The position numbers and the translations under genes were made by a program. A stretch of DNA of 64,000 nucleotides, from contig VZQC01000392.1 of NCBI GenBank assembly GCA_009823505.1, positions 5,749,822-5,813,821 of the forward strand. Direction: 5' to 3'. Below, piece by piece: positions 1 through 11,666 of this stretch (within the stretch, counting starts at the first letter, position 1; each line of letters starts with the position of its first letter). Origin of the DNA: Rhizomys pruinosus. Lineage: Eukaryota > Chordata > Mammalia > Rodentia > Spalacidae. The notes under the pieces were generated by a model. It was not told the DNA's origin, did not search any database, and saw nothing but the letters and a program-made list of their open reading frames with translations.

Positions 1-1214
1 TGTTGAGTTTCATTGACTGCGGTCTGATAGAATGCATGAACAATTATTTCAATCTTTTTTTAGTTTTGTGGAGGTTTCTTCTGTGTCCAAGTATGTGTGT
101 TATGATTCTGGATTGATGTTCTGTGGGGGCTGAGTAAAGTGTATTCCTCGTATTAGGATGGAATCAGTTCGGTAGAGGTCTAGTCGATGTTATCACATGT
201 TGCAGAGGGTTCTCGATGTCTCTTTGTTTATTCTTTTGTCCTCGATGACCTACTCCAAAGGCTCAGTTGGGGGTATTGAGGTCCCCTACATCGAGTGTAA
301 CTGGGGGGTTAGTTTGTGTGACTTTTGTCCTGGAGAATTGTCTTTATTAAAGTTTGTGTGCAACCAGAGTTTTGGGCATTGATAGTTGTCTAATTGATGA
401 AATCCTTTCTTGGTGAAAATCTGATTCCTTTCGAAGCAAAATTTAATGGCCTTCTTTGTCTCTTCTGATTTCTTTGGACTTTGAGTCTAGTTGTTGTCTG
501 ATATTATGAAATAGCAAACAACACTGCTTTATTTTGGTACCATCTTGGGCTTGGATATTTTTTTCCATCTTATCACTTTAAAGGTGTGCCTGTTGTTGAA
601 GTTAAGATGTGTTCTTTGTAGACAGCATATCGATGGGTTCTCTTGTCCTAATCCAATCTCTCCAGTCTATGTCTTTTTGATTGGGGAATTTAGTCCATTA
701 ATATTAAGGTTATGACTGATAGTTTGTGCTTGCTTCCTTTTTGCCTTTTATCCATTTGTTGGTTTAGTCTACTCTTGCAGTTATCTTTTATTGATTCTCT
801 TCTAGGTGGCTTGGGATAGTTTGCTCCTTTCTTCTGTCCTTTGAATTGCTTCAAGTTTTCTCTGAAGGGTTGGTTTTCTGACATGTATTCTTTCAACTTG
901 TTTATATCATGGGAGGTTTTTCTTTCTCCTTCAATTATAATCAACATTTGTGCTGGTATAGTAACCTGGGTTGGCATCTATTGTCCTTTAACACCGGGAA
1001 TGCTTTGCTTCAGGTTCTTCTTGCTTTCATAGCTTGCATTGAGAAGTCAGTTGTAATTCTGATAGGTTTCCATTTATAGATCACTTGTTGTTTTTCTCTT
1101 GTGGCTTTAAGGATTTTGTCTTTGTTTTGGGTGTCTAGCATTTTAACTATGATGTGGCGTGGAGAATTTCTTTTCTGATCTTGTCTGTTTGGCTTTCTAT
1201 GTGCTTCTTATATT
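1..1214 (-). mobile_element. Decayed L1-family fragment, end of ORF1 to start of ORF2
   Basis: Read on the minus strand this matches the general layout of a LINE-1. An ORF1 carboxy-terminal part lies at about 1210-980. A lysine-rich linker frame follows at 977-690. The start of the ORF2 endonuclease region follows from about 710 downwards, with the phrase ccaatcaaaaagacatagac typical of that place. All frames are broken by stops and the copy is incomplete at the window edge. The linker frame resembles HAL1/L1 junctions, but the exact family is not certain. It ends abruptly at the LTR element that starts at 1215. Confidence 0.7.
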
Positions 1215-1576
1215 TGTATTGGTTTTCTGTTGCTGTGATAAAACTACCATGACCAAGGGAACTTAAAAAAAAATGAAGGGTTTATTTGAGCTTATGATTG
1301 ATGGTTCTAGGAAGTTAGAGTCCATTGTGGTAGGGAGGCATGGTGGCAGGGGCTGGAGCAGAAAGCTGAGGTTCACATCTTCCAATGAGTATAGGAAACA
1401 CAGAGAGAGCAACTGGAGATTGGCAAGGCTTGTTAAACTCTCTAAGCCCACCCCCAGTGACATACTTCCTCCAGCATGGCCACACCTTCTAAGACCTCCC
1501 AAAACAGTGCCACCAACTGGGGAAAAATGTCTGAATACTTGAAGCCTATGGGGGACATTCTTATTCAACCACCACA
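1215..1576 (-). repeat. 3' LTR of the MaLR element
   Basis: This is the downstream LTR on the minus strand, TG...CA bounded. It carries the characteristic tail phrase tatcacagcaacagaaa (here read in reverse near 1225-1240). Confidence 0.85.
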
Positions 1577-1757
1577 TTGTCCACTCCCTGACACCCAAAG
1601 GCCCATGGACATATAAAATATAAAATGCATTCAGTCCAACCTTAAAAGTGCCCATAATCTTTACCAGTCTCAATACTATTCAAAAGTCTGCGTAAAGTTT
1701 CTTCTGAGACCCAGGCCACTCTCTTAAATGTAAGCTCCTGTAAAATCAAAAGGCAAA

Positions 1758-2861
1758 TTACCTACTCCCAATATACAGTGGAACGAATACACATTCATTC
1801 CAAAAGGAGGAATAGGAAATAGAGGCATAGTGAGGAAATACTGTACCAAAACAAGACCAAAACCCAGCAGGGCAAACACCAAGTCCAGTAGCTCCATGTG
1901 AGACTTCTGGGAATTTGCTTCCAAAGGGCTTAGATGGCTCAGCTCTTCCAGCTTTGCATGCAAAATGCATCTCTTTCTTAGGCTGGTACCACTCCCTGTA
2001 TGCAGCTCTTCTTGGCAAATATCTCACAGCTCTGGCATCTTGAATGTCTTCTTGGTGTCTCCACTGCCAACCAGGCTTCACCTTCACAGCTTCATGCAAT
2101 GGCCTATCAGGGCCTTCTTTATGCAGGGACACCCTTGTTGCAATCTTCCTGGCCTCAGTGGCTCTCTGAAACTGTGGAGGAAGAACTGACAACCCCTTCA
2201 CTCTTGCATCCTTCATGCCTCTAAAGCCAGCACCATGTGAATGAAACTGCTGAGTTTGGCAAGTTTGGGAGGGACCCTGGCCTACTTCAACCACATTTAC
2301 AGCTTTTCTCTGCCCTGGACTTGTTGGAGCAGAAAACCCTTTCGGTATTTTCTTTTCAAAAGTTGGAGGCTTAGCTGGGTGTGGTCTTGCCCTTTCCATT
2401 GTTTACTTGTAAACCTCAGGCCTCTCCTTAATCACTTTAATCTCACTCTTTCCCTTGTTTACTTGTAAATCTCTAGGCTTCTCCTTAATTGCTTTAATCT
2501 CCTCATCAAAGGGATCCTCTCCTTCACCTGCCTTGGCTCCAATATTAATCTTTCTAGTGCACTTTTCCAATCCAAACTGTATATTTTGCATTTCTTTCTG
2601 CCCCATTTGCTCTTTTTCACTGTAGATCTGTATCATATTAACCATTAATAGCCACGCCACCATTTCTACATTAGGCTGTCTTGAAATATCCTCTGCCAAA
2701 GACATTAGTCCATTGCTTTTCAACTTAGCCTCAGGCAAGCATTTGGGCTGTGGACAAACTCCAGCCAGACTGTTTGCTAAAATAGCCCAGTTGCTGCTTA
2801 AGTCCTTATTTTCCTGTGGAACTAGATTTCTCTCACCACTGCTTTCTTCTAGAATGGACCG
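1758..2861 (-). pseudogene. Long frame with one internal stop inside the MaLR element
   Basis: The minus frame runs from about 2861 to 1758 with a single TAA at 2405-2403. That is roughly 367 codons in a region of only 1.4 kb. The first part is rich in Lys and Glu; the second part is basic and then becomes aromatic and hydrophobic near its end. No catalytic motif or zinc knuckle is seen. It may be a gag-like remnant or a chance opening. The family is usually regarded as lacking coding capacity. No function is claimed. Confidence 0.35.
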
Positions 2862-2963
2862 TTAAGCTCTCCTTACATCAGTCAACAGCTTTTCTAGCCT
2901 AAAGTTCCAAAGTCTTCCACATTTCTCCAAACACCTACATTGTCAGGTTCTTCACAGCCAATA

Positions 2964-2981
2964 GCCCACTTTCTGGTACCA
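2964..2981 (-). promoter_or_regulatory. Primer-binding-site-like sequence, tRNA-Leu type
   Basis: On the minus strand the 18 bases are TGGTACCAGAAAGTGGGC, beginning five bases downstream of the 5' LTR. This resembles the complement of the 3' end of a leucine tRNA, the primer from which the ERVL group takes its name. The position next to the LTR is what makes the assignment credible. Confidence 0.7.
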
Positions 2982-2986
2982 AATAC

Positions 2987-3335
2987 TGTATTAGTCACTT
3001 TTCTGTTGCTGTGATAAAACCACCATGAACAAGGAAACTTATAAAAGGAAGAGTTTATTTGAGCTTACAATTGACAGTTCCAGGGAATTAGAGTCCATTG
3101 TGACAGGAGCTAGAGCAGAAAGCCAAGGTTCACATCTTCCAATGAGCACAGGAAGCAGAGAGAAAGCAACTGGAGACTGGCAAGGCTTGTTGAACTCTCT
3201 AAGCCTGCCCCCAGTGATGTACTTCCTCCAGCATGGCCACATCTTCTAAGATCTCCCCAAACAGCATCACCAACTGGGGACAAAATGTCTGAATACTTGA
3301 GGCTTATGGGCAACATCCTCATTTAAACCACCACA
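2987..3335 (-). repeat. 5' LTR of the MaLR element
   Basis: On the minus strand it starts TGTGGTGGTTTAAATGAGG and ends CTAATACA. It is similar along its length to 1215-1576 and to the split solo LTR at 3935-7139. The divergence between the two LTRs of this element is easily visible, so the insertion is not recent. Confidence 0.85.
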
Positions 3336-3934
3336 AGGTTTGAGATGACAGATCTAGATTCATGCTTCTTATCATATATTATCAGTAAAAAGGCAAAGCT
3401 CATGAACAAGTTTCAATGTTGGAAGCACTCCGTGGAGCCTCTGCTGAGACTTCCTGAGTTCAGAAAAGTGACACAATTCATGCTTTTCTCTGGCTTGCTG
3501 TACATTAAGCTCATAGAAGCACTGTTTTAAGAGACTACAGTCTTCAAGCAGTTCTGGCTACATGTCATAGAGCAGGTTCCCCAAATTTAATAAGTAGGTG
3601 CTTTAAAAAGCCACAAGCCACTCGGTCTCTAACTCTGATGTCAGTGTAGTAGATGATGCTGTAGATGAGCTCACTCAATATCCACCTCTGATATCTTTCC
3701 CTCATATTTTCTTGGATATGTAGGTTTGAAAGCTAAAATGTATATTATTTGAGTTCTATGCAACTAAGACTTCATGTTTCTGCAAGATTCTGCTTAGCAG
3801 AGACAATTGGGAGGCAGTTGCAGAACAGAGTAAAAACTATGAATGAAATCAGGCTTTGCTGAAGAAGCATTTAGTTCTACTGGAGTAGGCAGAGTAGACT
3901 CTACTTTCTGGCAGTAGTTAAGTATCTTGGTCAC
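3336..3934. other. No recognised feature
   Basis: Low-GC sequence without a recognisable repeat or a coding-like frame. Confidence 0.5.
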
Positions 3935-4074
3935 TGTGGTGGTTTGAATGAGAATGTCCTCCACAGGCTCAAAGTATTTGGATGCTTTGTCCTCAGTTGG
4001 TGGTGCTGTTTTTGGAGGTCTTAGAACACGTGGGCATGCTGGAGGAAGCTTGTCACTGGGGGAGGGCTTAGAGA

Positions 4075-6932
4075 TTTTTTTTAATTTAATTTTTATTGAT
4101 GCTTTGTGCATTTTGTACATCATTTTCCAATTCAGATCAGGCATATTTCCCTTTCCCTTCCCCCCCACCCCCACCCCATCCCAGATCATGTATTCTGCCA
4201 TAACTGTCCTGCATCTTTCAGGTTTTTTTTTTTTTTTTTTAACTATAAGTGATAATCCATGAGTACAAGCATCCTTCGTGCAAAACCAATCTGCAGGCTG
4301 TTGTGCCCAAACCCCCACAGCCCCACCATCCAGTGGGGGGTGACAGGTTGTTTGTTCAATCAAGTTGATCAAATGAGTGTCCAGACTACATTGCTGTAGT
4401 TTCACCATTCACCCCAATCGCAGCCTTTACATTCTACCACGCCCCCTCTTCCGCAGATTGTTCCCTAGGCTTAGAAAAGGGGCACAGGTGGATGAGAAGT
4501 AAAACAGTCCACTCTCTCTGGAGCTGTTGACTTGGACTCTGGTCAATTCTGGCTGTTTCCTTTCATGGGCTGACAGTTTGTCCAGGAATAACCTTTCGAT
4601 CCTACTAATGAAGCACAAGCAATTAGATATATAGGTATTTAAGCAGCACTAATAGTTATGGTAGGTTACTTTAGCATAGACACATATGTTTGGATGATAT
4701 GTTAATTCATGAATTACATTTTTCCCCCCTGTTAAATATGACAGGGTCTTACTGTGGCTTATAACATCTCCTAACCTGTAGAGGATGTAAGCTTGTGGCA
4801 TCAGCCATGGGTTATTTCTCCAAGGGGAGAGCCAATAGCCAATTAGATTTGGGATATACAGGCACATGGCTGCCTCTGCTGCACAGTATTTCCAGGCAGG
4901 TGAGGTGTAGCTGGTGCTGACGGTGGAGTCTTGCTTGACTCAGGGAGACCCATATTTGCTTTATTGGTTTAGTGGCCTTTGGTAACACTCTCTGGCATTC
5001 CAGAGGCCATCTGTACACTTGCATGTGTGGTCTCAATACATCCCTCCCATGTTAACGTCAGGTCTTCGGCAGCAGGGTCTTATTGCCTCTCCTCCTGTAG
5101 GTATCCCAACTTAGAGGCAAGGAGCCCTTACCTTTTGTGGGGCCTTGGATCCCCTGGCCAACATCCACCTGGTAGAACAATCCATTGCTGATGTCAGAGC
5201 TCCTGTATTAATATATTTTGCCTGAGTGCATAGCCCTAGGACTTTAGTATTATATTTGGTTCTGAACAGAGAGTAATCCCTTCCACAGTTCCCATGTCTA
5301 GTAGTCAATTAAAGAAAGCAGTTTTACCGGTTTTATAAGAGATTACCTCTACAATAGTTGTCTCCAATTTACAGTTGGGGAGCGACCTCATCATTGTCAT
5401 ATTTCTCCTTGTTCTATGGGTGGGAAGGCAAGGAAGTCTCTCATATCAGAACCTTTGTGGCACCTAGAAGGTAAGTTTCATTAGGACTCATTATAACTAG
5501 TTGTTACATGTAGGATCCACAGAGGGGTTCGATGTTTATGGCAATCTGAGGCTTTTCTTCCTTTGAATGTTCAGACGGGTCAGCCTTTCCGTTGCCACTT
5601 TTTGGTACATCCTACTCAATGCAAACCTGTATCTTTTCTTTCTCAGCCGTTAAGTTGGTGACGTTTTGTCCTGTTGGAACAAACAAATCTTTTCCCATAG
5701 TTAGTTTTAAGATTTGAATTGCAGGGGTTTGATGAAAAGGTTTCATGTCTTTCTGTATCCCCCCCCCTTTTTTTTTTAGCGTATGAGTCTCCAGAAGATA
5801 GTTGTATTATACATGACTATAGGGTGGAGTCAAGGCATAGATTTCATCAAATTCACCCATGTTGTTTTGGGTGACTATATATGATTAACTTGGGAAGCAA
5901 ACTTAATTTTTACGTTAAATCATCTTAAAGAGAATGCTACAAGGTGATACTGTACAACAGAGAAATTATAGAGAACATTTGTATGTGTCAATCCCAAAGT
6001 TCTTGCTCTACAGATTTTATGTAAAGCAAATGTGGGCAACAGCGAATTATATCTCCATTTAATTCAGATGCATTACCATTTTTATCAGATTCTGTAAACC
6101 AATGTTGTTTAATATACACATGTTTACTTTTACTTTTACTAAGTCCTAAAACACCATGTGTCCTGTAGACAGTGTCTAGGCGAAACTGGGTACTTGCTGA
6201 GCTCACGTCAATTAAATATGCCTTAATCGAATATACACCCGTGTCCCTCTCCCACCCATCCCCCCTTTCCAATTCACCATTTCAGTCCATTTTCTGATGC
6301 AGTCTTTCTGTTGTTCTTTTACTATGCCTCCCTCTCCATGAGAAATATTTATATCTGGGTTGTTGGTACTAGCATCCACATATGAGGGACACCATTTGTC
6401 GTTTGTTTTTCTGGGACTGTGTTACTTCACTTAACATAATGTCTTCCAGCTCCATCCATTTACCTGCAAATTTCATGATGTTGTCCCTCTTTACTGCTGC
6501 ATAGTATTCCATTGTATACATGTACCACATTTTCTCTATCCACTCGTCAGTTGAGGGGCACCTGGGCTGGTTCCAGCTTTTTGCTATTGTGAACAGAGCT
6601 GCAATAAACATAGCTGTGCATGTATCTTTGCAGTAAGTTGTGTCTTGTGGGTATATACCCAGGAGTGGTATGACTGGGTCAAATGGAAGGCTCATTTTGA
6701 GTCTTCTAAGGGTTCTCCACACTGCTTTCCATAGTGGCTGTACAAGTTTACATTCCCACCAGCAATGGATGAGTGTTCCCCTGTCCCCGCAACCTCTCCA
6801 GCATTTGGTATCATTCGTGTTCCTGATCCTAGCCAGTCTTAGGAGTAAGGTGATATCTCAAAGTGGTTTTAATTTGCATTTCCTTAATTATCAGAGATGT
6901 TGAACACTTCTTAAGATGTTTCTCGGCCATCT
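4075..6932 (-). mobile_element. L1 with long (~2.3 kb) 3' region, copy A
   Basis: A single insertion in the minus orientation, bounded by an 11-bp perfect duplication gggcttagaga (4064-4074 and 6933-6943), with the poly(A) tail read as poly(T) at 4075. In element order it holds the last part of ORF2 (6932-6369) and then about 2.3 kb of 3' sequence. The 3' region begins and ends like the 3' UTR of the short-tail L1 at 29188-30270 but contains about 2 kb of extra sequence (about 6275-4223). Because one duplication encloses the ORF2 end and the extra sequence together, both moved as one unit. Confidence 0.85.
6369..6932 (-). pseudogene. L1 ORF2 carboxy-terminal fragment of copy A
   Basis: The minus frame 6722-6369 encodes the conserved end of rodent L1 ORF2. 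It contains PRCPSTDEWI, KMWYMYTMEYYAA and LSEVTQSQKN and ends SLICGC before the stop. The upstream part (6932-6723) is in the same region of ORF2 but frameshifted. The 5' truncation is typical of L1. No endonuclease or reverse transcriptase domain is present, so it cannot be active. Confidence 0.85.
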
Positions 6933-7139
6933 GGGCTTAGAGAATTTTTAAGCCTTGCTGGGTCTCCAGTCTCTCTCTGCTTCCTGTGCTTATTTGAAGA
7001 TTCGAGTGCCCCTGCAGTCTCCTCCAGCCACCATGCCTCTCTGCCCTCTGGAGCCATAAGCTCAAATAAATAAACTCTTCCTATTAGAAGTTGCTTTGGT
7101 CAGTGTTTCTATCACAGCAACAGAAAGGTAACTAATACA

Positions 7140-9483
7140 GTCATAGAAGTTCAGTCATGTGGTTTGACATTTCTCTTGAGGGTGTTGTTTCAGGCTGAGA
7201 AGCCCTAGATCTTATTGCCTTGGAGATACAGTAAATCCTATGAGTTGCTTACTACACTTTACTGTACATCTCTCTACTCAAACAAGCATAATAGCTTTAA
7301 TTAAGCTGTCTCAAATGGCTTGGTGACTTCAAACCTGAAATGTTACTTCACTCTCACACCCAGGCTCAACTATTTTCTCCTTCATTGATATGATTATCAA
7401 CCCTCACATCATTCAAGATTTTGTAGTGTAATCTCCTTCCATGTGTATGTGATCTCACCCCAGACACTATTAGTTTACCCTTCTGAACTTGGATTTCAAA
7501 GTTGATGACTCTCAAGGTATTTTCTAAGCACTTTTTTTCTATATATCTTTTCTTATCTTCCATTATTTTCCCCAATTTATCACTAAGAAATGAGATCATA
7601 TGAACTAGGGACAGTTTTAGAATTATAGATATTAAATGGCCTTATGAATCCTATGGAACAGACATCAGAAGGTAACATCATAAATAAGAATACAAATACT
7701 GATGGTATGCAGCTTTATAGCATGGATAGCAACAATATCTTGGGCAGTTACTCTTCTCTAGATGATGCAGTAGGGTTTTACATAAAGTATGTTGATTGAT
7801 AATTGGTGTGTTCTCATCTTTCTATGGTGCCAATGGACCCGGTTGGCATATTTTTGTTCCGACTAGAAACCTTAAGGCATGGAAAGGTAATTCTCTATGC
7901 TTGTCAGTGTTATTTCTAATTCCCATTTTTTCTCTTATCAGTGTGAGAGTATGCGTCTAGGTGTTCAAAAAACAGAAGTATACAACAGTGGCATGTAACT
8001 GTAAGTGGCAGGTAATGCACTCAACCATGCCTTAGCCACACAATGTTCCTTAAGTGCATGCCTACCAGGGGTGCAGGCTGATTTGCTCTTACCGAGTAGC
8101 ATTCATCCATGTAGCCTGCAAAGAGAGTTGTCATGGCTTCTGTCTAGAATGAGTGGTCTTTGTTGGGCAGTGCCTGGCACCTAGTAGGTATACAATGTGC
8201 ACAAATGAACCCAGGTTCTTTAGTCTGTGGCCCTAATGTAGATGGCATTGGCTGTAGGTCACCTTGGACACTACTGCATGTCCTCAGTTGTTATACCAGG
8301 CAGGTCTGCTCTGGGATGTCACTTCCTTTTAGAAGACATTTATTTCTATTTGCAGGAACTCTTCATTCACTCTGTCTGCTACTGATCAAAGGTCACCCCA
8401 GATGCAGAGCTTTTATTAGCTGTAGTGAAAGGATGTACTTTTCCTGAAAGCTTTCTGCCAAGTGCCTTTCTCATTCTTTTATTAATGAGAGAATGGATTC
8501 TCTCTTCACTTGCCTACCCTTGTGGCACTTTCTCTCCATCACCTCCTCTCTCTTCTCACACTTAGTAATCTCCTGCCTATGTTCTGATTTTTGCTCAAAG
8601 GAAAAAGACTGATCTATTTTTCTGCCTGTTTTTTTTCCCCTGAGGGTGTGTCACTGGTGTGCAGATGGGTATAGAAACTCACAAAGATTTCCCCTGTTCC
8701 CAAGATCCTGCTGGCTGTCCTCTCTGTGTAGTACTAGTGAATGGTCCTGGGATGTATGGAAGGGATTATGTTCAACCAGCTCCCTCCTCGGTCAAATGGA
8801 TGCTTCAGGCCAGGACTGGTCATGCTAGCACAGAGGAGGAACAGTGGAGTGAGACTTAGATTAGGCTTTGACTTTGCCAACTGGAGATTTGTATTGCACA
8901 AAGGTGGCCCTCCAGTGTCATGAAGCTCTTAGGATAAGAATATTTCAATTCAGGTTGGCTCTATATTCATGGTTCATGACTAGGGAAGCAGCTTTCTCTT
9001 CATTCTCTCTCTTTCACTTTTCTTTCTTTCTGTCTGTTTTTCTTTGCTTTCCCTCTCTTTTAATTTTTTTTTTTTGAGAATTTGAAAACTCCCCAAACTA
9101 TAAATCATCCTCATTTGCATTTCTTTTCAGAAGAGGAGTTGGAGCATGGGAGAAGCCTCTGTTAATGAGGATTAAACTCACAAAGCTGATGAGTTCACAC
9201 AGTTTCTAGTATACTGCCAATATTCCTGGTTACCAATATGGCGCATCACTGGCAGGAGCTTGCCAGCAGGCCCTCGAGCCTCTGGTCTGCATTCAGCTGG
9301 CATGGACTGACTACCTGCACAGCCATTGTGCTGTCACCGTGGCTTTATAGCATCTTTAACAGCAGGAAATAAAGAGCAATACACAGAAAGAAAATACTGA
9401 TATGGAGGAGAAATCCCAGGCTTTTTTCCTATTCTTTTCTAGACACAAAAGCTATACTTTATCTCTAATCTAGATCAAGTGAC
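7140..9483. other. Unique-looking DNA, no gene seen
   Basis: About 2.3 kb without a recognised repeat. The longest frame of note is a minus frame at 7599-7366 (77 codons, Lys/Glu-rich, no domain recognised), which I treat as chance. A pyrimidine/T-rich stretch lies at about 9001-9076. Confidence 0.5.
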
Positions 9484-9831
9484 TGTGAGCCCTTCACCCC
9501 CAAGAGTCAAATGTTCAAAGTCTTGTCCTCAATGTGATGATATAGAAAGGTGGGACCTTTGTTAGGCGATCAGGTCATGAAGACAAAGCTCATGAGAAGA
9601 TTGTCTTTCTCATAGAGACCACAGAGAGAGTTCCCTTACCCCTCTGCCATGTAAGACCCAGGTGAGAGACTAATGTCTACAGATAAGACCTTTGTCAAAC
9701 ATTGATATTGCCTTGATCTTGGACCTTATAGATTCCAAAACTCTGAGAAATAAGTTTTTATTGCTTATGCTAATAGTTTATGGTAAAGCTTATGTTAGTT
9801 TATTATAAAAGCCTAAATGGCCTAATATACT
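9484..9831 (+). mobile_element. MST-like solo LTR (MaLR)
   Basis: Colinear with the MST type of MaLR LTR: a gtcaaatgttcaaagtcttg-like start, a central gtgggacctttgttaggcga block, a gagagttcccttacccct block, a gccttgatcttggac block, an aataag signal and a terminal part ending cctaatata. Strongly diverged, so old. The exact subfamily is not determined. Confidence 0.7.
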
Positions 9832-10650
9832 AGAATTGTAGCTAAATTCTCATACTTGTGATCTCTCTGAGAATGTCTGTTGAACAGGAAATATCCAAAT
9901 TTGCAAAACTGGGAATGACAAAAATCAAGGTTCCAAATGACGAAAAATGGCATGAGAACTAAGGTGAGTCACAGTGTAGCTGAACAGGAAGTCTTTCAAT
10001 GAAATGAAAAAAGTTTATTGTCTAGGTTCAAGTAGTTCCAGCCTGACATAATCACTGTTCTTACAAAAAACGTTAAACATGACTAGGTGGAGTTTAAAGC
10101 CACTGTGGATCAGCTGTCTAGTGTGTTGCTAGACTATAAACAGATTAAAAAAAAAATCACAGCTTTGTACACAATACACCTGACAAGAATGGTCTTTATG
10201 TAACCCAATACTAGGTCCAATAAATATGTGCCAATGAAAAGAAATAAATCACTTTAAAATCTTTTGTAAAACCTTTGAGTAAGTTCCAATATTAAGCATA
10301 GCTTGTGGAAAATATCAGTCATTAATAAAAAATGTATGGAATGTTGAGTGTGGGAGCTAAAGCTGCAGTTGTGATCATAGATGTAGAGAGTAAGAACTGT
10401 GAGCCGAAGAAAGAGACAGTGGGAATAAGGAGAGGAGAGGGATGTGGAGAAGATGCCCAAGCAGCATTGTAAAAGAAACGAAGAGAAAAGGGTTTGCTTT
10501 TCTTGGCAAAAGACAGATTCAGTGAGGGAAAATGCCACTTATTAGATTTAATTTTTTGAAAATGGTAAGTGTATTTATTTTTCCACTATTTTTCCACTGG
10601 AGAACAAATTATTTTCAGTTGCAAAAGCATCAGAGAGACAAATTTTATTC
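9832..10650. other. No recognised feature
   Basis: AT-rich unique DNA. The minus frame at 10538-10254 has no recognisable domain and lies in ordinary noncoding-looking sequence. Confidence 0.45.
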
Positions 10651-10666
10651 AAACTGGAGGAGGAGG

Positions 10667-10827
10667 TTTTTTTTTTTTTTATTTGGTCTTTTTGAGACAG
10701 GGTCTCCCTGTAGCCCCAGCTGTCCTGGAACTCACTCTGTAGATCAGGCTGGCCTTGAACTTATAAAGATCCACCTGCCTCTGCCTCCCAAGTGCTAGGA
10801 TTAAAGGCATGCACCAACACGCCCTGC
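10667..10827 (-). mobile_element. B1 SINE
   Basis: Antisense B1 with its tail read as poly(T) on the left and its 7SL-derived head on the right (aagtgctaggattaaaggca). The near-identical phrase tcaaactgg(a/g)gga(g/a)gag at 10649-10665 and at 10828-10844 is the target-site duplication. Confidence 0.92.
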
Positions 10828-10844
10828 TCAAACTGGGGGAAGAG

Positions 10845-11653
10845 TTTTAAACCATGAATGGCAGAAGCTTCTAGTTGGCTTCCAATATGAATTTTTCTTT
10901 TTTGTTTAATGTAATTAATGAAGTGCATATGAGAGAGAGAGGAAGAGAGAGTTTATAAGTCTAGAATAAAAACCTTCCTTTTAACCATGTGTGACTGGAA
11001 TGTGACTGGGTTCTGGTCAACTGGAATTAAGCAGAAATGGGCTATGCAACTTCTGGTTAGACTCTCAAAGGAAAAGGGCACGTCTTCCCTTTTTGTCCTT
11101 TTTCTTTCTTGCTAATAGGATTATAAACTCATATGACAATAAAAAAGCTTCATTTCTGAAGACAGTAGAACAAATGTTCCTAGAGTTGCCAATATGAGAC
11201 TTGGACTATCCTCTTAGAAAAATATAATATTATTAAAACCATTATCAGTTTAGGTCTCTGTATTAACAGAACTGACACAGTGTAAATCCATTCTTTCCAA
11301 CAAGTGATCTCAAATGTAGCTTCTTAGTAGCAGGATGGGTTCAAGTATAGGTGTTATAGAAGAAACTATCTCATTGGGTAGAGGACCAGGGAAGATTCCT
11401 TACATTTTAGATATGGGGCATTTGGATGATACTGGAAGAATTTATGTTAACCTATCATAGCTTAGAAGATAATTAATTTCTGATTTAAGTTATAAGATGA
11501 CAGAAAAAGAAAAAAAAAAACTAGATTATTGTGAAGATTAGCTAAGCCCAAGTAGATTGGGTTAGCATTATGTGGAATTGGGTTGGCAGCCTGTAGAGTG
11601 TGATGTTCAGGATATAATTCTTCTGTCCTCCAGAGGGTGGAACCACCAGAATT
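10845..11653. other. No recognised feature
   Basis: AT-rich sequence with a short GA-rich run near 10930-10950. No coding-like frame. Confidence 0.45.
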
Positions 11654-11666
11654 AGAACTTGGCTGC

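Larger units (their letters stand above)
1577..2986 (-). mobile_element. Internal region of the MaLR element
   Basis: About 1.4 kb lie between the two LTRs. Apart from the primer site and a purine-rich stretch (1577-1592, minus strand) just before the 3' LTR, no retroviral enzyme motif is visible. It holds one long, nearly open minus frame (2861-1758), listed separately. Confidence 0.75.
1215..3335 (-). mobile_element. Complete MaLR/ERVL-type LTR retrotransposon
   Basis: Two similar LTRs of about 350-360 bp (1215-1576 and 2987-3335) in the same minus orientation flank a 1.4-kb internal region. On the minus strand each LTR begins TGTGGTGG and ends ...TACA, the TG...CA ends expected of LTRs. 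A primer-binding-like site lies five bases inside the 5' LTR. No reverse transcriptase or integrase is seen, and the length of 2.1 kb fits the non-autonomous MaLR group that is mobilised by ERVL enzymes. I see no clear target-site duplication (atatt on one side, aggtt on the other). Confidence 0.85.
3935..7139 (+). mobile_element. Solo LTR of the same MaLR family, split by an L1
   Basis: The LTR occupies 3935-4074 and 6944-7139. It begins TGTGGTGG and ends CTAATACA. A poly(A) signal (aataaa, near 7066) lies before the usual end phrase. Five bases on either side are gtcac and gtcat, a plausible 5-bp target-site duplication with one mismatch. The two halves are separated by the L1 insertion at 4075-6932. 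Confidence 0.8.

Noticed and set aside
7366..7599. 77-codon minus frame with Lys/Glu-rich composition as a retrogene
   Set aside because: No poly(A) tail, duplication or recognised protein. AT-rich DNA explains the composition.
9001..9076. Polypyrimidine tract as part of a splice acceptor
   Set aside because: It ends in a T run without a suitable AG and coding-like exon downstream.
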